Below, piece by piece: positions 12,924-25,640 of a stretch of 64,000 bases of DNA (position 1 is the stretch's first letter; each line of letters starts with the position of its first letter). Origin of the DNA: Gonatopus flavifemur. Its lineage: Eukaryota > Arthropoda > Insecta > Hymenoptera > Dryinidae. The position numbers and the translations under genes were made by a program. Where the stretch lies: assembly GCA_018340375.1 (NCBI GenBank), contig JAFFJZ010000001.1, forward strand, positions 60,318,001-60,382,000, in the 5' to 3' direction. The notes below the pieces were generated by a model. The model searched no databases, was not told the DNA's origin, and was given only the letters and a program-made list of their open reading frames with translations.

Positions 12924-14026
12924 CACTGTAAAAAAAAACTGGAAATTTACTGTGCAACTGGACTGGAAATTTCCAGTGCTAGTACTGGAATATGGATATT
13001 CCAGTACATGTACAGAGATTTTGTTGTTACGTTACTGAAAATTTACCAAGCATAACTGAAAATTCAGTCATTGTACTGGAATTTTCAAGTTTGAGATGAT
13101 GTACTGAAATTTTGCCATGATTTCGCGAAAATTTTACCGGCTCGTACTACAATTTTATAGTTCTTGTGCACCAAAAAAAAATATTCCCTCAAAAAGGACT
13201 TGAGAAAAAATTTGGAATTCAGAAAAAAAAACCTAATCGTTGGTATACTGGAATTATACAGGTTTTTAACTGCAATTCTCAGGTTTTGTGATGGAATTTT
13301 CCAGTTACTATGCAATTGAATTATACAGGTTTTGAACTGCAATTTTCAGGTCGTGTGATGGAATTTTCCAGTTGCTATGCAACGGAATTTAATCACTGTT
13401 GCACTGAAATTTTCCACTTCTATTGGACTTCGTCATTTCTGGCAGGAAAAATTTCAAGTCTTTATATTAAAAATTTCCTGATTGAGATTTTGAATAATAA
13501 TTGTAATTGTAGCCAATGAAATTGATATATGAGGTTTTTCCAAGACTTATCCTCTTGTGTTCTAGATATGAAGCATATGTAGTAACCCAAGCTGGCCTTC
13601 CAACATGTCGCGCTATAGCTCATCGGTTAGGTCTTAGGTTTCAGTTGGTAGGCAGGTAGAAAAGTGTGGGTTCAAATCCTGTTAGGTAGACATGAGTTTC
13701 TGTCCATCCAAATGAACGATCAAAAGTTTCTCAATCATCTTGGAACACAAGGACCCTGCAAAATCACTTTGCGTGAGCAATTTTTTTTCAATTTTCATGG
13801 ATATTTTCAGCATTAATTTTCCAGTACATGTCCTGGAAAAGTCCAGCTCGTGTACTGAAAAATTCCAGTATCGAGGCTCAGAAAATTTCCAGTTTTGATG
13901 CGGGAATTCCATAACGTTTGCACTGAATTTTTGCAGTACAAATGTGCTGAAATTTTCCGGTACATGTACAGGTTAATGACTTCCAGTACATGTACTGGAA
14001 TTTTCCGGTGAAATTTTTTTACAGTG
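12924..14026. mobile_element. Type 1 foldback element (1.1 kb), ACTGGAAATTTCCAGT words, AA flanks
   Basis: The ends are CACTGTAAAAAAAAACTGG and CCGGTGAAATTTTTTTACAGTG, bordered on both sides by AA. TACTGGAA, TTCCAGTAC and CTGGAAATTTCCAG recur dozens of times in both orientations, mainly in the outer thirds, as direct and palindromic copies. The middle holds a tRNA-like sequence at 13609. It is the largest of the word-array elements here and has no transposase. Confidence 0.65.
13609..13690 (+). repeat. tRNA-like sequence, copy 1 (tRNA-derived SINE head or tRNA pseudogene)
   Basis: TAGCTCATCGGTTAGG matches the RNA polymerase III A box with its D-loop GG, and GGTTCAAATCC at 13669-13679 matches the B box. 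The acceptor arms do not pair, and the spacing between boxes suits a tRNA-related SINE better than a working tRNA gene. It lies inside the foldback element 12924-14026. A second family member is at 53470. Confidence 0.5.
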
Positions 14027-15897
14027 AACATAGGCCCAAGTTGGGAATACTATGCAGGCCCTGAAGATGAGTGCGTGACAATCCTGTCTAGGCCCTATAA
14101 GGGTAACCAAAACGGGGCTTGAAATAAAACTAGGACGCCTAGTTTGGCCCAAACTGCCGCCAAGAATTAATTTCCACACGGGATTATTCAAATTGTAGAG
14201 TGGAGTCTGAATTTTAATTACAAATTCAGGTTTTGCGAAGTGCTTCTCATATCAGATATTTTCTTCCCATAGAAAGACGGAACCGAAAATTTGTTTTGGG
14301 AGATGATTTCGTGGGAGGAAATGTTAACCCTATGGTAAAATTGCCTTTTTCACGCCAAATGAAAGAGTGAAATGATGATTACTATGTAATCCGACAAACA
14401 AGAGACGCGGCGTTAGTCCCGAATTATTACTGGAAAGTATCCATTGCCAAGCGAACTGTGGCCAATACGTGTGAACATGAAGATAATCACAAATTAACGC
14501 TTACGTTCCTGATTCGCTACGCTACATAGTAATCATTATTGCGTTATACAGCGATCATACACGTTCTTCTCTCTATGCACTTCTTCAAGGTGTTCAACAT
14601 TCACCTCTCGGTTAAAACAATTTCAAGTTAAATTCATCTTTTTATCCATTTTGTCCGGCAATGTACATATAATATACAATTCAAATGTCAATTTTTATTA
14701 TTGCTCAATCAAAACATGCGCAGGATTTTAGAAATTTTCATATAATAAATGAAAAAATTTCATCCACAACCGGTTCATGGAGATATTTCAATTACATGAC
14801 ATTCGAGTATTTTTCAATAATCTCGTCAAAAAGAATTGGCTAAAGTCTCGTTTCTGGTATTTCCTTAACGGTATATCAGTCTCGAGTCTTCCTCTAGTCT
14901 TCGCATATAAAGTTACTAAAAAAATATACACAGATACGATTGAAATATTCTTACATACTTCAGGATGTATCGTGTATACATAGAAACGATGTACCAAGAA
15001 ATATTTCCAAGCATTTCTTTACGATTTTTCCCCGTGGAAAAAAAAAACTTGTTCAATTCTATCGATGTATTCCGCTCTTCGAACAACAGTTCATATCATT
15101 CATTCTTAAATTTCATTGTTCTCATGTTTGAAAATCTGCAAACGAGATCTGTTTTTCACACACGATTTTGATTGAAATAGTTTTTATGATCCATATTAGA
15201 CACAGTACCTACTCGCAACAGCTCCACCAGGGCGCATCTTGAACTTTCCGCCAGAATGAAGTAAATGCGATCATGTATTTTACATGGATTGAAAATCATT
15301 TACGAAGCGTCGAATGTGAATAATCAATCTAGCCAGCGGATAGAAAAAATTCTCACGCCCATATATACGAGTTGAGAAAGAGAGAATACATAACAGCTGC
15401 GAAAGGTAAAGGCATCCATCGAAGGTCATCGCGATGTAAAATAGTTTTTTTCCATCCTTCGAGTGCTATGGTTTTATCAGAAACGTTACTTAAAGGAGCC
15501 ACCCTGAGGTTGTGTCGTTCCACTTCGTGTATGTCGATTAACCTATATTTCTTGTAACCAATTTGCTGCCACACCGACATCGGTTTATTATTTTTCTTTC
15601 ACACCTACACAAAGTATGCGCATAATCAGTTATGCGTGACGCGTCATCGTCCTCTCTCCCTCTCAGTCGATCTCTCCGCGAAGGGCAATGTACTCGCATG
15701 ATGCAAGTATGAAACCACATATTTGTTGTACGATGTGCGAACGCGTGGTGATAAGACCGCGGTCTTTTATCGTTATATCGCCTACAATATTACCCATTAA
15801 TCAACCCCGGATGGTGATAGGAAAAAAAATAATTGTCACCGTTACTATTTATTTAGACTTCTTGAGAATTATCGAGGTTGGTGTTATTCTCTTTTAT

Positions 15898-15921
15898 CTG
15901 CTGCTGTTGCTGCTGCTGCTC
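15898..15921. repeat. (CTG)n microsatellite, interrupted
   Basis: Seven CTG units contain one TTG interruption. No convincing coding frame surrounds it. Confidence 0.8.
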
Positions 15922-16441
15922 GGGATTGATATTATGTAATGATTTACAGTAGAGAATTTGAATACTATACAAGTTGCTCTTCACGGGTGAATGAAGGCTC
16001 ACTCGCTTGTTCATTTTTTTCAGTTCAAAAGAGACTTTCGGGGATGAAAAAATCATCCTCAGATCCTTTCTGATTCATTATTATCAAAGATAGAGACAAA
16101 TGTGATTGGATATCATTCCATGAATCAGTGGAATCTCGGTTCTTACTAATATTGTAATATTATATTCAGCTGTGATACGAACGCTTTATCATATAAATGT
16201 CATGCGATTATTTATGTGCAAAAGCCAAATCAAGTATTCAAAAAAGAATGAATGTTATAAGAACCACAGTGGGCGGTATGCAGGTAAGTTTGCTATACCA
16301 CTTTTACACTTCATACGATAACGCAGTAAATAAAACTAAAATCTAACATGTTAATGCTGGTTAGATACCAGTTAGGAGCTGTGGATATCTTTCTCAAGCT
16401 CTGCCCGCATCATCAATATTCTTATACAAAATGCATTTACG

Positions 16442-16652
16442 CACTGAGAAAACAAGCAATGCATTCAACTACTTGATGAAATTTGATCCGTTCAAACAAA
16501 TCATCTCATTGAGTTCATTTAAATACATGATCAATTCAATTACATGTGGTTAACCCAATCGGATTTGATTGATTTCAACGGGATGATTTGTTCAAATATG
16601 TCTTATATTTCATCACATGCGGGAGTATATTATTTCTTTTGTTGATTCAGTA
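16442..16652. mobile_element. Degraded type 1 foldback element, CAAATCAT words
   Basis: CACTGAGAAAACAAGCAA at the left pairs with TTCTTTTGTTGATTCAGTA at the right. The arms share GAACAAATCATC and TGATGAAAT blocks in inverse. The flanking dinucleotides differ (CG and AA), so it is probably old or its ends are slightly misplaced. Confidence 0.45.
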
Positions 16653-17195
16653 AATTATCCTTAATACGACAATATTGACAAAATCTTTTCATATTCTCAA
16701 ATCAGCTGTCATAGTCGGTCATAGAAAGAAAAAATTGTTACAAGCACCTTTGTATTTGATTCAACGTCAATAATGTATTTTCAATACACGTAAAATCGAT
16801 ATTGTTGAAATTTGAATCGTTTACGAATTTGTAATTGAATACGAGAGTACAGGAATACACATAATTTTCTTCGGACCACGCGTAACCAGTATTTAATAAT
16901 GAAAGAATCAAATTTTCAACTCTGTTATTTATTTTGAATTATATTTTATAATTTCTCAGTTCAGATTTGTTTCAATAAACACTTCAAATTTCGGTGACAC
17001 TCAAATCGAAACGGATGCATCTGTGAAGTTTGTGAAAACTCGAATTTTATTACAAAATTTTTGTTTTAAATATCAATACTTTACACAAAATACGTATCAA
17101 TTCATTATAACGTGTCGCGAGGTAATTTAAAATTCTAATCGAAAGAATATTGATATATACCAAAAAGAATCGACAGGAAACGACTAAGAACTCGA

Positions 17196-17199
<4 letters not shown>

Positions 17200-17237
<38 letters not shown>
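17200..17237. repeat. (TA)n microsatellite
   Basis: There are about 19 uninterrupted TA units. The minus-strand frame through it encodes only a Tyr-Ile run and is not a gene. Confidence 0.9.
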
Positions 17238-17240
<3 letters not shown>

Positions 17241-17559
17241 CTTTCTTATTACGTAGCAATGGAAAGTGAAATGATTAGGTGGAAATTCCGATAAGGAATT
17301 CCAAGCGGAAAGTGATGTTTTGAAATCCCTGAGGAATCTCGTATTTTTATCACACTTTATCCGTGCTAGCTTTGCTCACATTTTTGCAATCTGAATACGC
17401 AAAGAAAAATTTTGCTACAAAATAGCGAATCTTTTTAATAAATTAGTTTTTCTTTGAATCGATTCTTTTATATAAAATTTTTATCGAATTTCGATCAAAA
17501 TTTGGTCAAAATTAATGTAAAGTCGATAATTTTTCTCAGCAAAAAATTGAATCTTTTAA

Positions 17560-18174
17560 GGCCAGCTTACTCCAAAAAACGTAATTTTCTTCAATACATT
17601 TTATTTATAGTACAAAACATGTTGAGTAATCAATTTTTTTACATATGAAAGTACATTTATGAAATTACTTGAAAACATTTTTTTTTTGGCGGTCCTGAAA
17701 ATGGCTGCTGAAACTCATCTGATTCGTAGATGGATGACACTCTCATTTCAAAACTATTGCACTTATCGATATGAACCAAACGGCATTTTACTCTTTAGAT
17801 GTCTGGCTTGTTCTTATTCAAAAAAGTTATGAACAATTAAAAGTGAAAAAAAGGGTTAAAAAATTCAAAAGTCCGCCATTTTGTTTTTTTTCATTGAAAA
17901 TGTTTCATTCTGCTTGAGGCCATAGCCAGACATCTAAAGAGTAAAATGCCGTTTGGTTCATATCGATAAGTGCAATAGTTTTGAAATGAGAGTGTCATCC
18001 ATCTACGAATCAGATGAGTTTCAGCAGCCATTTTCAGGACCGCCAAAAAAAAAAAATGTTTTCAAGTAATTTCATATATGTACCTTCATATGTAAAAAAA
18101 TTGATTACTCAACATGTTTTGTACTATAAATAAAATGTATTGAAGAAAATTACGTTTTTTGGAGTAAGCTGGCC
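17560..18174. mobile_element. TTAA-flanked long-inverted-repeat element (615 bp)
   Basis: TTAA occurs immediately outside both ends (17556-17559 and 18175-18178). The arms, about 250 bases each (17560-17813 and 17925-18174), are nearly identical inverses with few mismatches: they begin GGCCAGCTTACTCC and include ACTCTTTAGATGTCTGGC. The loop of about 110 bases is unrelated. TTAA target use is typical of piggyBac, though the GG start is not the usual CCC. The low divergence suggests recent insertion or active arm homogenisation. Confidence 0.75.
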
Positions 18175-18319
18175 TTAAAATCACTCATCTCCACATTCAA
18201 CATCATCTTCCAAACTCGCAAAAATTCCTAGTCCTGACTTAGTCTCCTTTTTCTGGAGTTAGAACAATTTCAAATTCTCAATCCTGATTGGCTAGGATTC
18301 GAGAAATTTTATTTCGCTA

Positions 18320-18561
18320 CACTGAAAGAATTTTATTTGAAAAATTACTGTGGAATTTCAGCGATCGAGGGATGAGTAGGAATTTTTTTTTTTTGTTTTT
18401 TAAATATTACTGTGCATTTTGTGAAACTTGTAGAGAATCACTCTCAACTGTTTAAAATTTCACTCATTTCTACAGGGTACACAGTAATTTTTTGAAGGGT
18501 TGTACTTGTCCTTCGGATATTGAAATTTCACAGTAATTTCTACAACAAAATTCTTTCAGCA
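18320..18561. mobile_element. Type 1 foldback element, ATTACTGTG words, TA flanks
   Basis: CACTGAAAGAATTTTATTTG at the left is inverse to AACAAAATTCTTTCAGCA at the right, and TA borders both. The arms share AAATTACTGTG and GAAATTTCA blocks. The last two bases of the right end differ from the CAGTG seen in better preserved copies. Confidence 0.55.
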
Positions 18562-18641
18562 TATAAATCCAGAATGGAAAACATTGAGATAATTCAGTTG
18601 TTCTCCCGAAAATCTATCTCTTCCCAATTTAGAACGTGTTT

Positions 18642-19035
18642 CCATATAAAAATTTTTAGGTCCTGCCAATGCTGACAATAGAATATAGCTTGGCGCAATG
18701 TTGACAAGCAAGGCTTGGCAATCTATGAATATTCAATGTTGATTAACAACAAATATAATGTTGCACCGATATCGGTGTTCAACGAATTTAGGTTGTCAGC
18801 CTACTATTGATTCACAATTCCGCTAGGGTTGGCGCTTGCTAGGCTCATCCTTGGTCCAACATTGACCGAAGAATAGATTCTATTGAAAGTGAGGATGTTT
18901 TGGAACGTGGTTGAATATTGCCACAAACTTTGGTCTGGTCTGGATAAAAATTAGTTTCCAATGTAGAGCCGATCATTGGTAATAGCATGGCTCAATATTG
19001 GCATGCTGCTTAATTTTAACTTTTCATGGATGAAT
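18642..19035. mobile_element. Type 2-like element, TTGGCGCAATGTTG words (copy A)
   Basis: The first 95 bases (CCATATAAAAATTTTTAGG then TAGCTTGGCGCAATGTTGAC) align with the inverse of 52120-52218, including shared GAATATAGCT and GGCAATCTATG. Further in, both contain related blocks built on CCAATGTTGG and GGCGC, so the two are dispersed copies of one element about 390 bases long. The far end is not resolved. Confidence 0.45.
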
Positions 19036-19299
19036 TACCAGCTGAGTTACCGATCGGATGTTTCTCGCGAGTAGGGAGAGATGTATACGAGGGATATATC
19101 GTATAAGGCTCAAATAATTATCTGGAGGGACAGTCAATCGTTCTTTGTTACAGGTTACACCAGAGGGCTTCTACCGCTGATCCATATTGTGTATACTTCT
19201 CATGGCAAACTTTAGCGACAAAAAACACCGAGTTGTTAACAGATAAATGAGGAAAACACAATACTGTTCCAAATAACATACATTGGGAATTGTGTAATA

Positions 19300-19537
19300 T
19301 TTTTTACAGTCTTATCATTGGCGCAACATTGATAAACAAATTTTTCTATTGTTTGCCAATGATGGTCTATTTCATTGCCATTTCTGCCCCAATGATCGGG
19401 TGCCATTGGAAAAACACATTGATAAATCATAAAATGACGTTATCATTTCAGTGTTGCCCCATGCTTGGTTGCCAAGCTTCGGCCATACTTTATCTACGTT
19501 GCGCCATGCTAGCGCCAATGGTAAATTTCTGTATGGG
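19300..19537. mobile_element. Type 2 element, GCCAATG words (minus-oriented copy)
   Basis: On the minus strand it begins CCCATACAGAAATTTACC and then GGCGCTAG, matching the start of the element at 51212 (CCCAGGTAAAAATTGACC, GGGCGCTAG). It contains the shared core ATGATAACGTCAT at about 19430-19451 and word repeats TTGCCAATG and GGTTGCC. The other end, near 19300, is weaker. Confidence 0.45.
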
Positions 19538-19540
19538 TTG

Positions 19541-22500
19541 CTAACTATGAAGGTGTGAATTGCATTATTTTTGAGGATTTTCCGAAAGATTGTGAAATAT
19601 TCATAACTTGAAAACTCAAAGCATCAAAGAACAAAAAAGAAAAATTCGTTATTATAACACACCCTATATATCCAACACTTAACAATGTTTGAATATATGA
19701 AATTAATTCATGGTGCAAAAATGTCATTTCACTTTCTCCTAAAATACATTGTTTTCATGAGAATAAAAACGGGAAGAGTAAAAATTGTCCACTGTTTCAA
19801 AATAAACGACGTTCATAAACATCATTATTCTACAGCCGGCTAGATCTTCCTTGTACGCAATGAGATGTTTGATTTCTTTCATAAATTTCATACAATTAAC
19901 GAACCAAGCGCTATCTCGATTATATAAATTGCAAAAACGTGAAATTTCTTTGTGACCCTGAATAATTTTCTCGACATTATTTATCAATCTTAATGGCGAA
20001 GGAGGGTCTAAAGTGTGAATCCAAAATGTAGTAAAACCCTCACAACGAATCGATTTTATTCGAATTCGAGATATCGCTGTATCGTCGTGCGTTCACGTAT
20101 GGTCGTGTAATGACAAGGTTGTGGGAAAAAATTCCATAGGAATGTCGTTTGAAAAACGGGATCCTCCACAATTTGTATTCGCGTAACAGAACGCTTAATA
20201 ATTCGATCTATTGTCGCGTGGAGAGAAAAATCTCTATATCCTTCAAATTGTACACGATCCAGGGTCGAACGTGTAATCCATGAATAATGAAGTGGGTGAC
20301 CTAAAGAGAGACTACTTGTACGGATATGCGTATGTTTTGTTTTACACGTGATACCTGTCTCGAGTAAGAATTAGTGGAAAAGTAGCTAACTGTACTGGGA
20401 AAAAAAAAAATAATATGTATAACAACACATATGAATGATTTTGACTTGCGTTGTGGGGATTTAATTTTCAATTTTCTTATCCCATACACTGGTGTAAATA
20501 CAATTTGAAAATCAAATTTTGAATGTATCAAAATTTCTTATTCGTTTTAAGAGAATTTCAAATATACATTGTGATTGATTTTATGTAAATTGAATCTGTA
20601 GCGACTTTCAATTAAATAGATATAATATTCCATGTTTTTTTTGGTGATATTACAAGGTTTGCAATGTGTGCTCTTTGTTTCAGTAGCTAGCGAGAGTTGC
20701 TTCTTGTATGACAACGCAAATTTTCAAGAGATTCCGATTAAGACAAGATTCTGATGGTAGATAAGCGTTACAAGGCTTGTCAAGCCGCGAATAGAATCGA
20801 GGTTTGCTTAATCAGATTCTGGAGATGAATTTCTAGTCGAGTACTTGAATTCCGTTAACTAATAGAGAATTCTTTCTAGAGAATCGTAAAAGTTATGTAG
20901 GAAGTAAAGCGTGAACTCATCGGAGTTGAAAATTAATTAAATTCCAAGTTTAGATCAGATTATGCAGAATTCTGATGAATTATATCAACATTCCACCCTG
21001 TCATGCGCTTTGAGAGATCCGGTTTTAAACGTATAAATAACTTGAAAATGTTTTTAACATAGAAAATGAAGACCGTGTGTGGTTATCGTTCAAGCCTTCA
21101 GCGTACAATCCAACTATATTGGTTCTATCATTTTCAGAAACGATTGATCAATTTATTTTTCGATGCAATGAAAATTAATCATCATTCACACCAGATGACA
21201 GGATTCGAACATGTGCATACCTTGAATCTAACTACTAACATTGACTTCGTACTGTGTGTACATCAAACTTAGGTGTGAGGTTGATATATCAAATGCTGAA
21301 ATTTCTAAAAAGTTCTGTAAATATTTGTGTTATTTTGAATGAAAAGGTTTGAAAGTACTTGACACAACAAAGAGTGACCGCAAGAATCATCTGTTTGTTT
21401 GGGACCGCGAATTTCAGGTTGAAATGCGTTATAAAGAATATCCTGTGTCGATTATTTGCGAGGCGATACTATTTCCTGGTGAGCATGAGATTGGTTTCAG
21501 AGATAAAGAAATCGACGAAATCGATAGATTCTTCATAGAATAGATTTTCATAAAATCTTGATCGAAATTTGTTACTACTTTACTATACAAAACCTGTGCT
21601 ATGCTCATTGGGGAATGCCATTCCCTCGCAAATGATGAGCATAGAGCATTCTTTGGAAAGCACTTTCTCCTGAAAACTGGCGGGTGACAAAAATACTTTT
21701 TTTACGGTCACTCTCTTTGTATTAGATTTCCCGAACTGTTATGAAACCTCAATCACAATATTATCTAAAAATGATTTTCATATCAAATTTTATGCGAAAT
21801 CTCATAAAATCTGTAATGAATTTTAAACACGAATATATGTGTGATTTTATTTCCAAATCTTTTGCGATTAATTCACAAATTTTTCCGATGACGCGGAGGA
21901 TTTAGTTTGCAATATTCATTATCTTCATCTTTTACCGAAAAAAATGTTCTTTTCTTACGTTTTATATTTTGTTCCCACGTTATATTTGAACTGCCGACGA
22001 GGATAAGGGTTAATTCGAAGTTAATGAAATTCTATTTCACGATCAATTAAGACCATTGATTTACAGTGTCGTTGCACAATTCTAATAAATCTTTCGGTCG
22101 AGTTGAAAGGACTAATGATCATTTCACTCACACGAGAAATGATAGAAGAAACATTGGGGATAATACGAGAGTAGATTGTGAAATTTAAACTCTGCAGTGT
22201 GCGATGTGGATATGGTGTATCAGGAACGATTATTCGTCTTGATCGCTCCCAACGCATATGCACAATTGGAATGATTCCGTGAATGAATTTTTATGTTTTG
22301 AATTCATTCTTCGAATGATCATCGATTTCATCGCTGAATCTCTGCATTTGAAATATACAATTGTTCTCAATGAAATACGCGATAGCGATGAATGGCGAGG
22401 AAAACAAGTGATTTGATTGTATAAAACATAATCTTGAAAAACAATTAATAGCTGTAATTTCCCTGAAGGAACTTATTTCAATATCATACGATCTAGAAAA

Positions 22501-24859
22501 GTCCTCCTTTCAACACAACCTATGTAAGTCATGTTGAGTTTCAAAACAGATTATTATTATTCTGTATATCAAGAAAAGAATATAAAATATCAATACAGAA
22601 TGTAAAACCCAATACAAATACAGCTCGTACAAAATCTTTGATGTATTCTAATTTACGTGCAGCAAATCAACCAAAAAACACCACATTGGCACACCATGTA
22701 TTCCACTCAACGTTTCCCGTTGAAGCAAGAAATATGTACTCATTCAATACCCAATTCGCCCCAAACTGTAGAGATATTTCATGCATACCTAATACCGCAT
22801 GATTTACGGCAAATAATAAATTGAACAAGTTTGATATTTCCTTTTTCATCATGCACCATGAATCAAAGGAAAATCGCTGATACCCATTCCAATAACGTGT
22901 ACTCCATATACGGGGATAGGAAAAAAACGGTCAATAGTCTGCCCCTTTCATTGCAAAGACCTTGTTCCGTCTGATAAAAAAACTCAGATAATACGTTGAG
23001 AACATCGATATTCCAGAAAAGATACTAGGGTTTTTAGATCATTGCACCTCACGTGATATAATCTCCACTTACATCACAGAAAATGTTGAATACGAATTCA
23101 TAAAGAGCGAGCCGAATCGGTAAGCTTGTGTTAGTCTCGTTGCGAGAATCGTATACAAATATACAGTCTCTAAACTTTCTCACTTCTATGAAGTTCATTG
23201 ATAGGGACGTTAATTACTGGATTCAAAACATACGAATACACAATGAGCGAGCACGAGTGTCCACTGAGTGTCACGTGTCTGAACGGTGGAACGAGCAATA
23301 GCGTCGAATAATTAATAAAGTTCTGTTTGCACGTGCGTAGTCGAAGCCAGGGAGACATTGCCACGTGCGGGTATCAACTTGAAATCCGTGTGCATCTTTT
23401 GTCCTGCATCTCTCTTTTTCTCCTTCTCGATTCATATCTATGCTTCGTGGTACACGTTGATTACTCTCCACGTGATTAAAAATTGTCGACGATGCGAACC
23501 GATGTTCGAGCGTTTTATAAAGTTCTTCGAAAAAGCCTCCCTCGAAGGTTCGCCACTGGGCTTTTTTTTTCTTTCAAACACAAAAAATGTCACTCGAATG
23601 CGTGGGTGGTTGAATTTCTTCGATTCAAGAGTATCGATTAACGTTCCTTTACGGAAAGAGAAGGTAAATTCTATAGGAAGTGGAACGCGGTATTTGTATT
23701 TGAAGTTGTTCTAACAAACGTCAGAGCCTCGTACGGCTTGATTTTCTGATTATTCTTCTCTGGTTCAGGCTTCATGATTGTGAAGATTGTATCATGACAA
23801 TATAATATTTGTGATTTCTTACTCAATTAAAATCTCCTAATAAGCTTGCATAAAATAAATGAGGAATTTATTATACTTAAGAGCATCATCATGCCTTTCT
23901 CTTCGTATGAATATCGTAACTTCCGCAAATTATTTCTTCTTCCAGAAAAATTCTTTGGATACTTCAAAATGGAATTGAAATTCTTTTACACTTCGCAGGT
24001 GGAAAGGAACAATGATTTGTATATTTTCCCACTTGAGGTTGTATCATATACATAGAATAATCACATATTTGAAATGCATACAGACTATAACTGACATTTG
24101 CAAACAACTTTGTCATGTAGAACGATAATGGTTACATGATCATGTTCATATTCAATGAGATGATTTGCATAAAATGATGATTACAAGCAGAGATGAGTAC
24201 GAGAGATTGTTAATGCTATTGTTCCAACATTGTCTCCAATTGATTCTCGTACCGACGTAAGAAGGGAAGTTACAATTCGTTCCAGTATATGTTGTTTTCG
24301 ATATGACGTAACGTTGATGTTTTCATTCCAACCAGCTTTTACCGAGAAATTTACAAACAAGAACAGGTTATACTTCCAAAAGATTGGAACCCTTTCGAAT
24401 GAAATTGATGGGTAAAAAGGTGTGCGAAAACGACGAGTACAACGATAACTATTCATTGTTTGTATCGGATCAAATGCAACTCCCATATAATTACATGAGC
24501 TACAACTGATAATTATACAAAACGTGTCTGATATTATAATGTTTAATTCTTAATTCTTTATACGTTCAAGGTCCGTTTGAAAAGAAACTGAAATGTTTAC
24601 AAAAAAAGAGTGGCAAGTGAGAGGATAGATACGTTATCCCATTGAAAGAACAATTTCATTGTTATGCAGAAAATGTTTCAGGCAATGTACAGTAATTACA
24701 TACATCGCTATATACTATAATTATTCTATAAACTTCATTTCATCTGATATACATATCAGACACTGTAGATGTATGTTGATATATTATCAGTTTTTGAGAT
24801 CTAGTATTGTAAATGATCCGAATTCCGTACATAAACGTCTATGTTATGACCCAAGTGTG
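19541..24859. other. No gene recognised
   Basis: A 118-codon ORF at 23358-23714 lies in a CpG-richer stretch (23100-23700), but its hydrophobic, low-complexity product matches no family. A hairpin with 11-12 paired bases (GCTATGCTCATT at 21598 against ATGAGCATAGAGC) is too short and AT-poor in its loop to call as a microRNA. Confidence 0.4.
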
Positions 24860-25060
24860 CACTCAGAAAAAAATCTGGTTCTCATAACCAGGTGACGTAG
24901 TTGACTTTGTCTTTGACCATTCTGTCTGGTTGCCACAACCAGATTTACGTGATTTTGTTTGGTTTTCCTGGTTTCCATAACCAGATTTCAGGTCACCGCA
25001 ACCAAAAGTCCTTAACCATGCAAGAATGACTCCTGTGACCATGTCATTTTTTTCTCAGTA
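24860..25060. mobile_element. Type 1 foldback element, CTGGTT/AACCAG words, TG flanks
   Basis: CACTCAGAAAAAAAT at the left is inverse to ATTTTTTTCTCAGTA at the right with small changes, and TG lies outside both ends. CTGGTT and AACCAG occur repeatedly in both orientations in the 200-base interior. The same word family fills the element at 62480-62754. Confidence 0.6.
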
Positions 25061-25640
25061 TGTATTAAAGGCGGGCCCAATCTAAGCCCAGGGTGGGTGC
25101 CCATGCTGCCCAACGTGGAGCCAAGCTGGGCAGACAAAAAGGGCCAATCCTGAGATGATGACATCGTTTCCAGCTTGGCTGTATTGTTTTGCCCGAGGAT
25201 TTGTAACACCATGAGCCCAGCACGAACGCAGACTAGGCAATCAATACTGCCCCTTCCTTTTTTTTTTGAAATTGGAAAATTGCTTTGAATTCTACCCCAG
25301 CGGGCATGAATTTCAGCCCCACTTTGGCCCAGTCTCAGGCCAAGTGTTGAGCCCCATCTTGCCTATATGGGCCCAAGACTGGACCAAAGTGGGGCCAAAA
25401 TTCATGCACGCTCGAGATATAAATTCACCCCAATCGTGCCCTAACGCTGGTCCAAATTGGGGCCAAGTTCAAATGTGTCCGCACTGAGATTCATTATTTC
25501 CATTTTTTACCAACCATAATTGAATGGGAAAGCACAACAGAGCCAAGATTGAGCCAACATGGGCCCCATCGTCATTCTCTAATATTGGGTTAAAGAGGAT
25601 GAACCCAACCTGGGGCCCATTGTCATTATCGGCAATACAC
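25061..25640. repeat. GGCCCA-word cluster, degraded type 2-like elements
   Basis: The stretch is much richer in GC than its surroundings and is packed with GGGCCCAA, TTGGGGCC, CCAGGCTGGGC-like and CCAAGCTTGG-like words in both orientations. ATGAATTTCAGCCCCACTTTGG (25307-25328) is mirrored by its inverse at 25390-25410, so at least one foldback lies here. The core GATGATGACATCG (25153-25165) is shared with other members. Ends could not be fixed. Confidence 0.4.

Larger units (their letters stand above)
12168..14182. mobile_element. Degraded GGCC-word element carrying a nested foldback element
   Basis: The right end, TTTCCACACGGG, has the type 2 form and resembles the end of the element at 34089-34635. 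The left end near 12168 (CCTGTGGAGACATT) is tentative. The outer parts (12230-12550 and 14028-14160) are filled with GGGCCTA, GGCCCAAG and AGGCCCT words. The host is interrupted by the 1.1-kb element 12924-14026. Confidence 0.4.
14183..17559. other. No gene recognised; one foldback element and microsatellites
   Basis: The longest ORFs are under 85 codons and several overlap one another in different frames, as chance ORFs do. A CpG-richer patch lies at 15590-15780. The CAG|GTAAGT at 16281 lacks a pyrimidine tract. Confidence 0.45.

Noticed and set aside
13609..13690. Functional tRNA gene
   Set aside because: The acceptor stem does not pair and the region between the A and B boxes does not fold into a normal anticodon arm.
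15853..16056. Minus-strand ORF with a poly-Gln run
   Set aside because: The Gln run is the complement of the CTG microsatellite; no other coding signal is present.
16281..16289. CAG|GTAAGT resembling a ratchet site
   Set aside because: The preceding 25 bases are purine-rich with no pyrimidine tract, so there is no credible 3' splice site.
17050..17259. Minus-strand ORF with a Tyr-Ile run
   Set aside because: The frame is produced by the (TA)n microsatellite.
21597..21650. Hairpin that might be a microRNA precursor
   Set aside because: The stem is only 11-12 pairs, shorter than a pre-microRNA, and it matches no microRNA I know.
23358..23714. 118-codon ORF
   Set aside because: No recognised domain, no bounding splice sites, and a hydrophobic composition driven by T runs; its length is within reach of chance over 64 kb in the locally GC-richer stretch.
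25012..25487. ORFs of 66 and 73 codons rich in Pro, Gly and Leu
   Set aside because: They read through the GGCCCA-word cluster; a similar composition would appear in any frame of such repeats.
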